From Clostridia bacterium (lineage in GTDB: Bacteria > Bacillota_A > Clostridia > Oscillospirales > Acutalibacteraceae), in the NCBI GenBank assembly GCA_017435305.1, contig JAFSFH010000002.1, positions 1-64,000 of the forward strand: DNA of 64,000 nucleotides, read 5' to 3'. This document shows positions 1 to 8,271 of the stretch, one piece after another. A program made the position numbers and the translations under genes. The notes beneath the pieces are model-generated. The model saw only the letters and a program-made list of their open reading frames with translations, made no database searches and was not told the DNA's origin. Within the stretch, counting starts at the first letter, position 1; each line of letters starts with the position of its first letter.

Positions 1-252
1 AGGATTTTTGTTCTATCAAGGCACAAAACACAGCAAAATGTCAGGTGACTGCTTGAGAGAATGGTGCTGTGCACCATTCTCATAGGGGTGGCAACGGAAC
101 TAACCGTCTGCACCATCCGCGAGCCACCCCGGCATTTGCGAGTATTTTAACGAAGATAGAACGGAAATCCATCTTCCTAAAACGGAGTTCGGATTTGTCG
201 CTCTACCCTAGGTTGTGATGACACATATTCCCCTTGGTTGATGGTGTTAGGG
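1..252 (-). ncRNA. candidate structured RNA
   Basis: No convincing ORF lies here, but several mutually compatible helices do. An outer helix pairs 10-17 with 155-162. A perfect 11-bp hairpin lies at 57-81, an 8-bp helix pairs 85-92 with 123-130 and encloses a small one at 94-97/104-107, 165-170 pairs with 191-196, and 206-210 pairs with 248-252. Such a multibranched fold is unlike a simple terminator. The small peptide gene that ends at 253 suggests minus-strand transcription, but the strand is inferred. The size and clostridial setting would fit the raiA RNA motif, which I cannot confirm. The RNA may extend beyond the left edge. Confidence 0.45.
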
Positions 253-336
253 TTATTTAAAGCTTTTCGCCAGCGCCAGGATAACGCCGAGGGGGAGATA
301 GAAAATAGCGGCGAGGATAACGAGCACGATTTTCAT
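253..336 (-). CDS. 27-residue hydrophobic peptide
   Basis: A short ORF begins MKIVLVILAAIFYLPLGVIL and is almost entirely one membrane helix with a Lys-containing tail. The ATG is chosen because a good AAGGAG ribosome site sits just upstream; longer in-frame starts run through a terminator. It resembles small single-helix membrane peptides in general, and I do not recognise a family. It sits directly before the structured RNA candidate on the same strand, so the two may share a transcript. Confidence 0.5.
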   Translation of the reverse strand: MKIVLVILAAIFYLPLGVILALAKSFK

Positions 337-429
337 AGTGGTTAGCTCCTTTGTTTTCGTTGTGCCCCCATTATAGCGGAAGCAGTGTGACATAATCCGT
401 ACAATGGTCGGGGAATTATAATTTTCCGC

Positions 430-461
430 AAAAAAGCCGAGGCGGTTGCCTCGGCTTTTTG
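430..461. terminator. bidirectional terminator
   Basis: A 10-bp GC-rich stem (AAGCCGAGGC with its complement) around a GGTT loop is flanked by A and T runs, so it can act on either strand. It closes the minus-strand phosphoesterase operon. A near-identical stem lies at 6071-6103. Confidence 0.85.
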
Positions 462-475
462 GTATGGATTCGGTT

Positions 476-1282
476 TTACTCTCCAATAACGTACTTATTC
501 ACGTGACCGCACATGCCCTGGGAGGACACGTACTGGGTCAGGGTGTCGGTGACGGGGCAGGTGTGCTGAAAGTGCAGGTGTCCCGCCAGCACCGCCGCAA
601 TGCGATGGGCGTTGTCGGTGATCAGACGGATAAACTCCTCATTCTCGGCGGGGCAGTCGTCGTGATTCAGCCGAAAATACTCCCCGCACCCCCGCAGCAT
701 CGCCTCGTTCTCGGGCACGGCAAAGGGAATGTGCATCAGGATCACCAGCGGCTTATCCTCCTCCAGGGCGGCTCTCAGCGCCGCCAGCTGGTGGGGGGTG
801 ATCGCCCGCCGGCTGTCGTCGAATCCCAGCACCGTCAGCTGCGGCAGCTCCATGCGCTGTATCGGCGCCTTCGCCGCCGACAGGGCATAGCCGTCGGGGA
901 TCTTCTCTGCCAGGTCGTGGTTGCCACAGACGGTCATAAAGGGCAGGTGGGCGGTGGCGGCGTCCAGATATCGCATAGTGGCTGGGTGATAGCGCTCCAT
1001 CAGATCGCCGGCGCACAGCACCGCGTCCCCATCGCCGCAGGCGGCGAGGATCTCCTCAAAATAATCCACTGCCGTTTTCTCCACTGCAAAGGGCTCGTGA
1101 TATTGCTCCGCAAACCAACGGCGGCACTCGTCGAACTCGCTGACGGCCTTTTGGGTGGCGGTCACCTCGTCGGGGGTGCTGTCCCCGTCCGCCACCGCCA
1201 GATGCAGGTCGCTGAAATGATAGATCACCGTCCGCTCCATCCCTGCAAAGGGGATGCGGAACTCGTGCAGCTGCAGGCTCAT
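476..1282 (-). CDS. calcineurin-like metallophosphoesterase
   Basis: This 268-residue cytoplasmic protein carries the metal-binding motif series of calcineurin-like phosphoesterases in order: SDLHL near the N-terminus, AGDLMER, CGNHD, MHIP and AGHLHF near the C-terminus. These residues bind two metal ions and hydrolyse phosphoester bonds; the natural substrate cannot be told from sequence. No signal peptide is seen. Its start overlaps the stop of the upstream DUF975-like gene by 4 bp (ATGA), so it is the last gene of a translationally coupled Nudix/membrane protein/phosphoesterase operon ending at the terminator near 445. Confidence 0.9.
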   Translation of the reverse strand: MSLQLHEFRIPFAGMERTVIYHFSDLHLAVADGDSTPDEVTATQKAVSEFDECRRWFAEQYHEPFAVEKTAVDYFEEILAACGDGDAVLCAGDLMERYHPATMRYLDAATAHLPFMTVCGNHDLAEKIPDGYALSAAKAPIQRMELPQLTVLGFDDSRRAITPHQLAALRAALEEDKPLVILMHIPFAVPENEAMLRGCGEYFRLNHDDCPAENEEFIRLITDNAHRIAAVLAGHLHFQHTCPVTDTLTQYVSSQGMCGHVNKYVIGE

Positions 1283-2280
1283 ACACCCTCCTCGGGGATC
1301 GGCTCCGCCACAATGGGGGCGGCGGGCTCATCCCACAGCTCGACGGGGGGCAGCTGACCGAAGTCGGACCAGTCGGCGCGTCCTTCCTGCAGAGCCGCCC
1401 ACTTCAGCTGCTCATAGGCGCCGGCATAGGTCAGACCCATATAGGGATTGACGTACAGCAGGCCCAAAATACCGCAGGTGAGGGCGGACAGCATATTCCA
1501 ACCGATAAAGCTCAGTTCCATCACGAACAGCTTCCACTTATACCCACGGGTCAGCTTTTCGCTGAGTGCCACCGCCTGGTTGGGGGTCAGATTGGGATTC
1601 TCATAGATGATATAAGGCACCATGGCATAGGCATAACTCTTGATGATGCCCACCACAGGTAGCAGATTCCACAGGATAAGGTAGATATCCCGCACCAGCA
1701 TCGCCTTCAGCGCCGACTTGTAGATGCGGAAGCAGGCGAACAGCTCCTTAAAGGACAGGTTCTCGCCCCGCCAGAAGCGCAGCAGCCAGCCGTTCATACC
1801 CACCGTGACGATATTACCCAAGAAGATGGTCCGGAGCGTTGCCAGTATCAGCGCGAACAGGAACACCACGCAGAACACCAGGATCAGCAGGGATACGCCG
1901 AAATCAACGGAGGGGCGTGCAAAGAACTCCTCCATCTCCGCTTTAAACCCCTCCCAGGACGCCTCCCAGTCCTTTTCGCCCAGACCGGGATCCTCCCACA
2001 CGTCGGGGTCGGCGGTGCCGGGCACGCTGTCGTCGGCGCCGTCCTCCTCATAGGGTAGAGCGTCATCCCACACGGTGCCGGTGTCGGCATCGGTGGTGTC
2101 GTCCTCTTGCGAAAAGATACCATCCACAGGGCCGCTGACCGAGAAATTAAAATTCGGCAGAGAGGGGGTAGCCACCGCGGCGCCCAACAGACCGGCAATC
2201 ACCAGCACGAGCACCACCATCCAGTGACCCTGCTTCAGTCGAAAGCGGGCAAATTCCTTAATACTCTTACGGTCAAACAT
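1279..2280 (-). CDS. DUF975-like integral membrane protein
   Basis: The protein of about 333 residues starts with a cytoplasmic RKSIKEFARFRLKQGHW segment, then a transmembrane helix, an acidic Asp/Glu/Thr-rich extracytoplasmic stretch (about residues 55-115) and several further helices. The N-terminal sequence and topology match DUF975, a Firmicutes membrane family of unknown function. The ATG at 2280 is preferred over a GTG one codon earlier because GGAGG is better spaced. Its start overlaps the Nudix stop (TGATG). The long acidic insert between the first helices is the one unusual element. Confidence 0.8.
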   Translation of the reverse strand: MFDRKSIKEFARFRLKQGHWMVVLVLVIAGLLGAAVATPSLPNFNFSVSGPVDGIFSQEDDTTDADTGTVWDDALPYEEDGADDSVPGTADPDVWEDPGLGEKDWEASWEGFKAEMEEFFARPSVDFGVSLLILVFCVVFLFALILATLRTIFLGNIVTVGMNGWLLRFWRGENLSFKELFACFRIYKSALKAMLVRDIYLILWNLLPVVGIIKSYAYAMVPYIIYENPNLTPNQAVALSEKLTRGYKWKLFVMELSFIGWNMLSALTCGILGLLYVNPYMGLTYAGAYEQLKWAALQEGRADWSDFGQLPPVELWDEPAAPIVAEPIPEEGV

Positions 2281-2750
2281 CACAGTTCCTCCTTACCATT
2301 TAATACGGCACTCGTCAAGGTCTCACCTTGATAGGTCAGTTTCAGTGAAAAGAACGGCACGTCCTGCGCCAACAGCCGCAGGAAGATGCGGTCGCCCTCC
2401 CAGGTGGGCAGGGCGGGCACCACGGCATCGTCCACCCACTCCAGCGTGCCCTCGTTGCACTCAATGAGGTCGCCGGTAAAGCCGTGGGCGGTGAACAGGT
2501 GCATATACTCGGTCCCCCACTCGTCCGACACAAAGGTGACGATGCCGCGATAGCGGTAGTCGGTGAGGGTCAGCCCCGTTTCCTCATAGACCTCGCGCAG
2601 CAGGCAGTCCTCGGGGCTTTCCTTGTCCTCAAAGCCGCCGCCCACGCCGATCCATTTATCCTTATTCAGATCGTTCTCTTTTTTGACCCGATGGAGCAGC
2701 AGCGTCTGCCCGCGGTCGTTGTGTATGTAGCACAGGGTGGTATTGCGCAT
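2280..2750 (-). CDS. Nudix hydrolase (MutT-like)
   Basis: This 156-residue protein has a canonical Nudix box starting GGGFEDKESPEDCLLREVYE and continuing ETGL, which fits GX5EX7REUXEEXGU. Nudix enzymes cleave nucleoside diphosphates linked to another moiety; the short form with an N-terminal RNTTLCYI strand is typical of 8-oxo-dGTP or NTP diphosphatases. The ATG at 2750 is chosen because AGGAGG lies 7 nt upstream, whereas the longer reading has no ribosome site. It is first in the three-gene minus-strand operon. Substrate is inferred only. Confidence 0.88.
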   Translation of the reverse strand: MRNTTLCYIHNDRGQTLLLHRVKKENDLNKDKWIGVGGGFEDKESPEDCLLREVYEETGLTLTDYRYRGIVTFVSDEWGTEYMHLFTAHGFTGDLIECNEGTLEWVDDAVVPALPTWEGDRIFLRLLAQDVPFFSLKLTYQGETLTSAVLNGKEEL

Positions 2751-2833
2751 ATGGCCACCTCCTAGTTTTCTACATTTTAGCATTTTTTCTCCCGCGGTGC
2801 AATAAGCAGATTAAAAATCCTGTCAACTGTTCA

Positions 2834-2862
2834 TTGACTTATGAAAAAAAGTGTGCTACAAT
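2834..2862 (+). promoter_or_regulatory. sigma-A promoter of scfA
   Basis: TTGACT at 2834-2839 and TACAAT at 2857-2862 are separated by exactly 17 bp, 34 bp before the SCIFF start codon. It faces away from the minus-strand Nudix operon. Confidence 0.85.
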
Positions 2863-2895
2863 GAGAAAAATTAAGCAATTAGGAGGGTAATCCTT

Positions 2896-3036
2896 ATGAA
2901 GCGCATTCAGACTCTGGAGACCAAGAACCTGTGCGACAGCGCCAAGAACGGCGGCTGCGGCGAGTGCCAGACTTCCTGCCAGTCCGCCTGCAAGACCAGC
3001 TGCGGCATTGCTAACCAGGAGTGCGAGAACAAGTAA
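2896..3036 (+). CDS. scfA: SCIFF ribosomal peptide precursor
   Basis: This 46-residue peptide matches the SCIFF family (six cysteines in forty-five residues), the near-universal clostridial ranthipeptide precursor. Visible features are the CGECQTSCQSACKTSC core with further Cys at 13 and 43, giving seven cysteines (13, 21, 24, 28, 32, 36, 43). AGGAGG lies just upstream. The family peptide is modified by the cognate radical SAM enzyme, encoded at 3368, which forms Cys-to-residue thioether links. Two oddities are the extra Cys13 and a Gly at position 37, where the family usually has Thr. A terminator follows immediately, so peptide and maturase levels can be uncoupled. Confidence 0.95.
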   Translation: MKRIQTLETKNLCDSAKNGGCGECQTSCQSACKTSCGIANQECENK

Positions 3037-3050
3037 TTGGCTCGAATGAA

Positions 3051-3079
3051 ATGTCGCCATCTGTGGATGGCGACATTTT
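3051..3079 (+). terminator. terminator after scfA
   Basis: ATGTCGCCATC pairs with GATGGCGACAT around a TGTG loop, followed by a T run. It lies 15 bp after the scfA stop and should end or attenuate transcription before the maturase gene. Confidence 0.85.
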
Positions 3080-3345
3080 TTATGGAGTTTTCACCGCCTT
3101 TGGCGGTGGTGCAGGGGCGAATTCCGCCCCTTTTAGCCTCCCTTGCCTAAAGGTCGATTTCCCCCGATAGCGGGGGAAAATGTCGGCGTAGCCGACAAAA
3201 AGGGGGCCGTCTCGCGGCGAGCGGAGGTGGCACGGCGATAGCCGTGACGGAGGGATAATCGCCTGTAAGGCGATATGCCGCAGAGCGGCATCGTATCCCC
3301 CACCCGCCTTTGGCGGGAGCCCCCTTTAGGCAAGGGGGCCTATTG
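3080..3345. repeat. composite of short palindromic repeats
   Basis: This stretch between scfA and its maturase has no gene. It is built of nested inverted repeats: a CCGCC/GGCGG stem near 3090-3105, a GGGGGAAA pair near 3160-3180, a CACGGC/GCCGTG element (about 3205-3258, inverse orientation) and a CCCCCTTTAGGCAAGGGGG element (about 3296-3340). Copies of the last two occur throughout the window. Some of these stems may act in the RNA as terminators or stabilisers. Confidence 0.7.
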
Positions 3346-3367
3346 CTGTTTTTTTAGGAGTGATACT

Positions 3368-4753
3368 ATGGTACACCGTTATCAACTGGGCGGCCTGAAC
3401 ATCGTGCTGGACATCTGCTCCGGCTCGGTCCACGTGGTGGATGAGGTCGCCTACGATATGATCGGTCTGTACGAGCAGACCGACCGCGACACCCTGCTGG
3501 CGGATATGCTGGCGAAATACGGCCACCTGGAGGACGTGACCGCCGAGGAGCTGGCCGACTGCTACGACCAGATCGGGGAACTCAAGGCGGCGGGGCAGCT
3601 GTTCACCCCCGACACCTTTAAGCCTATGGCGGACATCCTGAAAAAGAAGACCGCCGGCGTGGTCAAGGCGCTGTGCCTGCACGTGGCTCACACCTGCAAT
3701 CTAAACTGCTCCTACTGCTTCGCCAGCCAGGGCAAGTATCACGGTGACCGCGCGCTGATGAGCCTGGAGGTGGGCAAGCGGGCGCTGGATTTCCTCATTG
3801 AGAACAGCGGTACCCGCCACAATCTCGAGGTGGATTTCTTCGGCGGTGAGCCGCTGATGAACTGGGATATGATCAAGGAGCTGGTGGCCTATGCCCGCGT
3901 GCGGGAGCAGGAGACCGGTAAGCATTTCCGTTTCACCCTCACCACCAACGGCGTGCTGGTGGACGACGACGTCATCGAATTCTCCAACCGCGAGATGAGC
4001 AACGTGGTGCTGTCCCTGGACGGCCGCAAGGAGATCCACGACGCCTACCGCGTGGACTATGCGGGCAATGGCTCGTGGGAGAAGATCGTCCCCAAATTCC
4101 AGAAATTCGTGGAGGCCCGCGGCGGCAAGAACTACTATATGCGCGGCACCTTTACCCACCAGAACCCCGATTTTCTCAAGGATATTCAGGTGATGCTAGA
4201 TTTAGGCTTTACCGAACTGTCCATGGAGCCGGTGGTGTGCGCCCCCGACGACCCCTCTGCCCTCACCGCCGAGGATCTGCCCATCGTCCTCGACCAGTAT
4301 GAGCAACTGGCTCAGCTGATGCTGGAGCGCCGCAAAAACGGAAAACCTTTCACCTTCTATCACTATATGATCGACCTGAAGGGCGGCCCCTGCATCTATA
4401 AGCGGGTGTCCGGCTGCGGCAGCGGCACCGAGTATATGGCGGTCACCCCCTGGGGCGACCTGTACCCCTGCCACCAGTTTGTGGGCGAGGAAGCTTTTAA
4501 ATTGGGCGACATCTGGCAGGGCGTCACCAACACCGACACCCAATGTCAGTTTGCCGCCTGCAACGTGTACGCCCGCCCCGACTGTGCCGACTGCTGGGCA
4601 AAGCTGTATTGCTCCGGCGGCTGCGCCGCCAACGCCTACCACGCCACCGGCTCTGTGACCGGCGTGTACGAGTACGGCTGTGAATTGTTCCGCAAGCGGA
4701 TGGAGTGCGCCATTATGGTGGAGGTCGCCAAGACCTTGGAGCAGAGCGAATGA
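3368..4753 (+). CDS. scfB: SCIFF radical SAM maturase
   Basis: This 461-residue radical SAM/SPASM enzyme installs thioether cross-links in the SCIFF peptide encoded just upstream. An N-terminal peptide-recognition region (about 1-95) precedes the radical SAM motif CNLNCSYC, the FFGGEPL motif and a SPASM C-terminus rich in Cys (CGSGTEYMAVTPWGDLYPC, then clustered CxxC residues to the final CELF), which binds auxiliary Fe-S clusters. The ATG at 3368 follows AGGAG with 7-nt spacing; upstream in-frame sequence is repeat DNA. Its stop overlaps the decarboxylase start (ATGA). Length and motif layout fit the CteB/ScfB family. Confidence 0.95.
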   Translation: MVHRYQLGGLNIVLDICSGSVHVVDEVAYDMIGLYEQTDRDTLLADMLAKYGHLEDVTAEELADCYDQIGELKAAGQLFTPDTFKPMADILKKKTAGVVKALCLHVAHTCNLNCSYCFASQGKYHGDRALMSLEVGKRALDFLIENSGTRHNLEVDFFGGEPLMNWDMIKELVAYARVREQETGKHFRFTLTTNGVLVDDDVIEFSNREMSNVVLSLDGRKEIHDAYRVDYAGNGSWEKIVPKFQKFVEARGGKNYYMRGTFTHQNPDFLKDIQVMLDLGFTELSMEPVVCAPDDPSALTAEDLPIVLDQYEQLAQLMLERRKNGKPFTFYHYMIDLKGGPCIYKRVSGCGSGTEYMAVTPWGDLYPCHQFVGEEAFKLGDIWQGVTNTDTQCQFAACNVYARPDCADCWAKLYCSGGCAANAYHATGSVTGVYEYGCELFRKRMECAIMVEVAKTLEQSE

Positions 4754-6072
4754 ACACCCCCATCTGCGATTTCGTAAGAAAGTATCTGGACGGCGACAAC
4801 GTCCGTCTTCATATGCCGGGGCATAAGGGCACCGCAACCATCGGTTGCGAGGGGCTGGACATCACCGAGATCGACGGCGCGGACGTGCTGTATCACTCCG
4901 CGGGCATCATCCGCGAGAGCGAGGATAACGCCGCGGCGCTGTTTGGGACGGCACGGACGGTGTACTCTGCCGAAGGGTCGTCCCTGTGCATCCGCGGGAT
5001 GCTGTATCTGGCGATGCAGCACACGGGGCGCCGCACCTTCTTGGCGGGGCGCAACGCCCACAGCACCTTTGTCACCGCCTGCGCCCTGCTGGACGCGGAC
5101 GTGCGGTGGCTACGGGCGGGGGATACCCTCACCGCCTGTCCCCTCACCGCCGACCGCCTGCGCGCGGCGCTGGACGGGATGGAGGAGCCGCCTGCGGCGG
5201 TGTACGTCACCAGCCCCGATTATCTGGGCAATACGCTGGATATTGCCGCGCTGGCGGCGGTGTGCCACGCCCACGACACCCTGTTGCTGGTGGACAACGC
5301 CCACGGGGCGTATCTGCGATTTTTGCCGCAGGATTGCCACCCCATCACGCTGGGTGCCGACCTGTGTTGCGATTCCGCCCACAAGACCCTGTCGGTGCTG
5401 ACAGGGGGCGCGTATCTCCACGTCGCCCACCGCGTAGCGGCGCTGGGGGAGGGGGCGGAGCACGCCATGAGCCTGTTTGCCTCCACCAGTCCGTCCTACC
5501 TGATCTTGCAGTCGCTGGACGGGGTCAATCCCTATTTGGCGGATGGCTTTTCCGACGATCTGGCTGCCTGCTGTGACTGCGTGGCGGCGCTGAAGGCGCG
5601 GCTGACCGCTATCGGCTACACTCTCATGGGGGATGAGCCGCTGAAGGTGACCATCGCCGCCAAAGCCTACGGCTACCGCGGTGACGAGGTGGCGGCTCAC
5701 TTGAAAGCGTGCGGTATACACTGCGAGTTTGCCGACCCTGATTACGTGGTGATGATGTTCTCCGCCGCCAACGGCGATGAGGATTTCGCCCGCGTTCAGA
5801 CGGCGCTGGGCGCCCTGCCCAAGGGCACACCGCTGACCGATACGGCTCCCGCCGTGGCGGCGCCGGTGGCGGCTATGAGCCCCCGTCAGGCGTTGTTTTC
5901 CGCCGCCGAGGTACTGCCCGTCGCCGATTGCATCGGGCGGGTGTTGGCTTCTCCCACCGTGGGATGCCCCCCCGCCGTGCCCGTGCTGGTGGGCGGCGAG
6001 GTGGTGGACGAAACCGCCCTGCGTGTTTTTGAATACTACGGCTACGACACCCTGCGCGTAGTGAAAGAATAA
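4750..6072 (+). CDS. Orn/Lys/Arg decarboxylase-family PLP enzyme
   Basis: This 440-residue fold-type I PLP protein has the MPGHKG motif near residue 20 and the VDNAHGAYL and DSAHKTLSVLTGG segments that hold the PLP-binding Asp and Lys of Orn/Lys/Arg decarboxylases. The C-terminal domain (about 330-440) is shorter than in the large inducible enzymes, as in small Firmicutes homologues of the SpeA type. The substrate (arginine, lysine or other) is not evident. The start overlaps the scfB stop by 4 bp, so it is co-translated with the SCIFF maturase, which may be functional or just operon packing. The terminator at 6071 closes the operon. Confidence 0.85.
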   Translation: MNTPICDFVRKYLDGDNVRLHMPGHKGTATIGCEGLDITEIDGADVLYHSAGIIRESEDNAAALFGTARTVYSAEGSSLCIRGMLYLAMQHTGRRTFLAGRNAHSTFVTACALLDADVRWLRAGDTLTACPLTADRLRAALDGMEEPPAAVYVTSPDYLGNTLDIAALAAVCHAHDTLLLVDNAHGAYLRFLPQDCHPITLGADLCCDSAHKTLSVLTGGAYLHVAHRVAALGEGAEHAMSLFASTSPSYLILQSLDGVNPYLADGFSDDLAACCDCVAALKARLTAIGYTLMGDEPLKVTIAAKAYGYRGDEVAAHLKACGIHCEFADPDYVVMMFSAANGDEDFARVQTALGALPKGTPLTDTAPAVAAPVAAMSPRQALFSAAEVLPVADCIGRVLASPTVGCPPAVPVLVGGEVVDETALRVFEYYGYDTLRVVKE

Positions 6073-6103
6073 AAAAGCCGAGGCTGATGCCTCGGCTTTT
6101 TTG
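6071..6103. terminator. bidirectional terminator
   Basis: AAGCCGAGGC and its complement form a stem around TGAT, flanked by A and T runs. It separates two convergent genes and serves both. Confidence 0.9.
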
Positions 6104-6104
6104 T

Positions 6105-6758
6105 TTATCCTTTTAGTTTGCGGAGCTTGTCGGTGTCCGCGATGACCACCAGCTTCTGGACGGCGGTAAAGGCGGCGGTGGGATCCACCGATACCGAAAC
6201 GTCCTCTGCTTGTCGGATGGCTACCACGTTGATGCCGTATTTCTTGCGGAGATTTAACTCCATCAGCGATTTGCCCACCCACTCCTCGCGGACGCTCAAT
6301 TCAAACAGAGCCGCGTGGTCAGTCAGTTCGATCACATCCACAAAGCCGGAGGACAACAGATTTTTCGCCAGACGGATGCCGGATTCCTGCTCGGGGATGA
6401 TGGCCTGATCGGCGCCCACCTTTTCCAATATCTTGCCGTGGGTCTCGTTGGAGCACTTGGCGATCACGGTGGGGACACCGGCCTCCTTGCACAGCATTAC
6501 CGCCATCACGCTGGCCTCCAGATGGCTGCCCATCGCCACGATGACCACGTCAAAATTGCCGATGCCCAGCAGGTCAAACACCTCCGGATCGGTGATGTCC
6601 GCACACTTGCACAGGGGGATGGTGGCAGCGGCGGAATTGACCAGCATTTGATTGCGGTCCACCGCCAGCACCTCTACGCCGGCGGCGGTCAGCTCCCGGG
6701 CCACGGCGGTGCCGTAACGACCCAGACCGAACACGGCGTACGTCTTATGGATACTCAT
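6105..6758 (-). CDS. ktrA: potassium uptake regulator KtrA/TrkA
   Basis: This 217-residue cytoplasmic RCK protein has an N-terminal Rossmann fold (FGLGRYGTAVA near residue 10, acidic DRN after strand 2) and a C-terminal TrkA_C ligand domain from about residue 135. It binds nucleotide and gates the partner channel. It is second in a two-gene operon, 32 bp after ktrB. The length fits KtrA-type single-RCK proteins, not the tandem TrkA of proteobacteria. Confidence 0.93.
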   Translation of the reverse strand: MSIHKTYAVFGLGRYGTAVARELTAAGVEVLAVDRNQMLVNSAAATIPLCKCADITDPEVFDLLGIGNFDVVIVAMGSHLEASVMAVMLCKEAGVPTVIAKCSNETHGKILEKVGADQAIIPEQESGIRLAKNLLSSGFVDVIELTDHAALFELSVREEWVGKSLMELNLRKKYGINVVAIRQAEDVSVSVDPTAAFTAVQKLVVIADTDKLRKLKG

Positions 6759-6790
6759 AACACAATCCTCTTTTCTTCGGAATTCATCCG

Positions 6791-8143
6791 TTATCCCACG
6801 CTGATCTCTTCGGTGGGATTCTGAATGGCGTTGACATTTTCTCTACGGACATTTAGGGCGATGGCCAAGGAAATAGGACCGATGCGCCCGAAGTACATGG
6901 TGACGATCACGATGATCTTGCCCCATAGGTTCAGCAGCGGCGTGATGCCGCGGGTCAGCCCCACCGTGGCGGTGGCGCTGGCCGTTTCGTACAGCACGTC
7001 CAGGAAGGGGGCGCCCGTGACCCCGCACAGGGCCAGCGTGGATAAGAACAGGATGGTGAAGGACATACCCACCACCGCCATGGACTTTCGCAGGGTGTCG
7101 TCGGACAGGGTGCGCCCGAACAGGGTGACCTGGCGGCGTCCCGTGATGGTGCAGAAAGCCGAGGCGGCCAGCACCGCCAACGTGGCGGTCTTAATGCCGC
7201 CGGCAGTACCCACCGGCGAGCCGCCGATGAACATTAGCAGGATGCAGGTGAGGGCGCTGACGTTGGTCAGCTCCTCTTGGGGGATGGAGGCGAAGCCGGC
7301 GGTGCGGGTGGTCACCGATTGAAACAGACACACCTGGATCTTATCCCACAGACCCATCTCGCCGATGGTGGCGGGGTTGTGGTATTCTGACGCCAGTAGC
7401 ACCGCTGCACCGCCAAAGATCAACAGCACGGTGGTGGCCAATACGATCTTGCTGTGCAGGGTCAGTCGCCGCCAGCGTCGGCCACCCGGGGTGCGGAGCA
7501 CCCGCAGGACGTCCCACCAGACGATGTAGCCGATACCGCCCAGCACGATCAGCGCGGCGGTGACCGCATTCACCAGCGGGTGGGTGGCGTAGTCGTACAG
7601 ACTGGTGCTGCCGATGATGTCCATGCCCGCGTTGCAAAAGGCGGACACGGAATTAAACACCGATATCCACACACCGCGCAGGCCGAACTGCGGCACAAAT
7701 ACGGTCATATACAGCGCCGCGCCCACGCCCTCGATCACCAGCGTGCCGGCTACCACCCGCTTGACGAAATGGGATAGGCCGGACAGCGAATTGAGGTTAA
7801 AGGCGTCCTGTAGCAGCAGGTTGTCCCTGAGCCCCAGACGGCGGTGCATCAGCAACAGCAGCCAGGACACCACCGTGATGACCCCCAGACCGCCGATCTG
7901 TATGAGCAGCAGGATCACCACCTGTCCGAAGGGACTCCAGGCGGTGGCGGTGGTGACGGTCACCAAGCCGGTCACGCAGGTGGCGGTGGTGGCGGTGAAC
8001 AGCGCGTCGATATACGGGACGCCCCGTCCGTCCGCACTACTGAATGGTAGGCTCAGCAGCAGACTGCCTGCCAGGATGACCATCAGGAAACTCAGCAGAA
8101 TGATTTGGGTTGTGGAGAGGGAGAACCTCGCTTTTGTTCTCAT
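6791..8143 (-). CDS. ktrB: potassium uptake channel subunit KtrB/TrkH
   Basis: This 450-residue membrane protein has four repeated M1-P-M2 units. Filter-like loops include TATCVTGL, SAFCNAGM and TRTAGF, and the last repeat has a comparable loop near TATVGLTRG; their conserved glycines line the K+ pore. It moves K+ (usually with Na+) under control of KtrA, encoded next. The ATG at 8143 is chosen because GAGGTGG precedes it; longer in-frame starts would overlap the ssrA promoter. The length matches KtrB, not the longer TrkH. Confidence 0.93.
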   Translation of the reverse strand: MRTKARFSLSTTQIILLSFLMVILAGSLLLSLPFSSADGRGVPYIDALFTATTATCVTGLVTVTTATAWSPFGQVVILLLIQIGGLGVITVVSWLLLLMHRRLGLRDNLLLQDAFNLNSLSGLSHFVKRVVAGTLVIEGVGAALYMTVFVPQFGLRGVWISVFNSVSAFCNAGMDIIGSTSLYDYATHPLVNAVTAALIVLGGIGYIVWWDVLRVLRTPGGRRWRRLTLHSKIVLATTVLLIFGGAAVLLASEYHNPATIGEMGLWDKIQVCLFQSVTTRTAGFASIPQEELTNVSALTCILLMFIGGSPVGTAGGIKTATLAVLAASAFCTITGRRQVTLFGRTLSDDTLRKSMAVVGMSFTILFLSTLALCGVTGAPFLDVLYETASATATVGLTRGITPLLNLWGKIIVIVTMYFGRIGPISLAIALNVRRENVNAIQNPTEEISVG

Positions 8144-8216
8144 AATCCACCTCGAACGTTCATAGGATGGTTTCAGTATAGCACGGTGTTGCGAAAATTT
8201 CAACCGTGTGTTTTCC

Positions 8217-8245
8217 TTGACAGAACGGGGCAATCTGGGTATAAT
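8217..8245 (+). promoter_or_regulatory. sigma-A promoter of ssrA
   Basis: A consensus TTGACA (8217-8222) and TATAAT (8240-8245) with 17-bp spacing lies 26 bp before the tmRNA 5' end. Confidence 0.92.
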
Positions 8246-8271
8246 AAAAACCCGACACCGCACATCCATAC

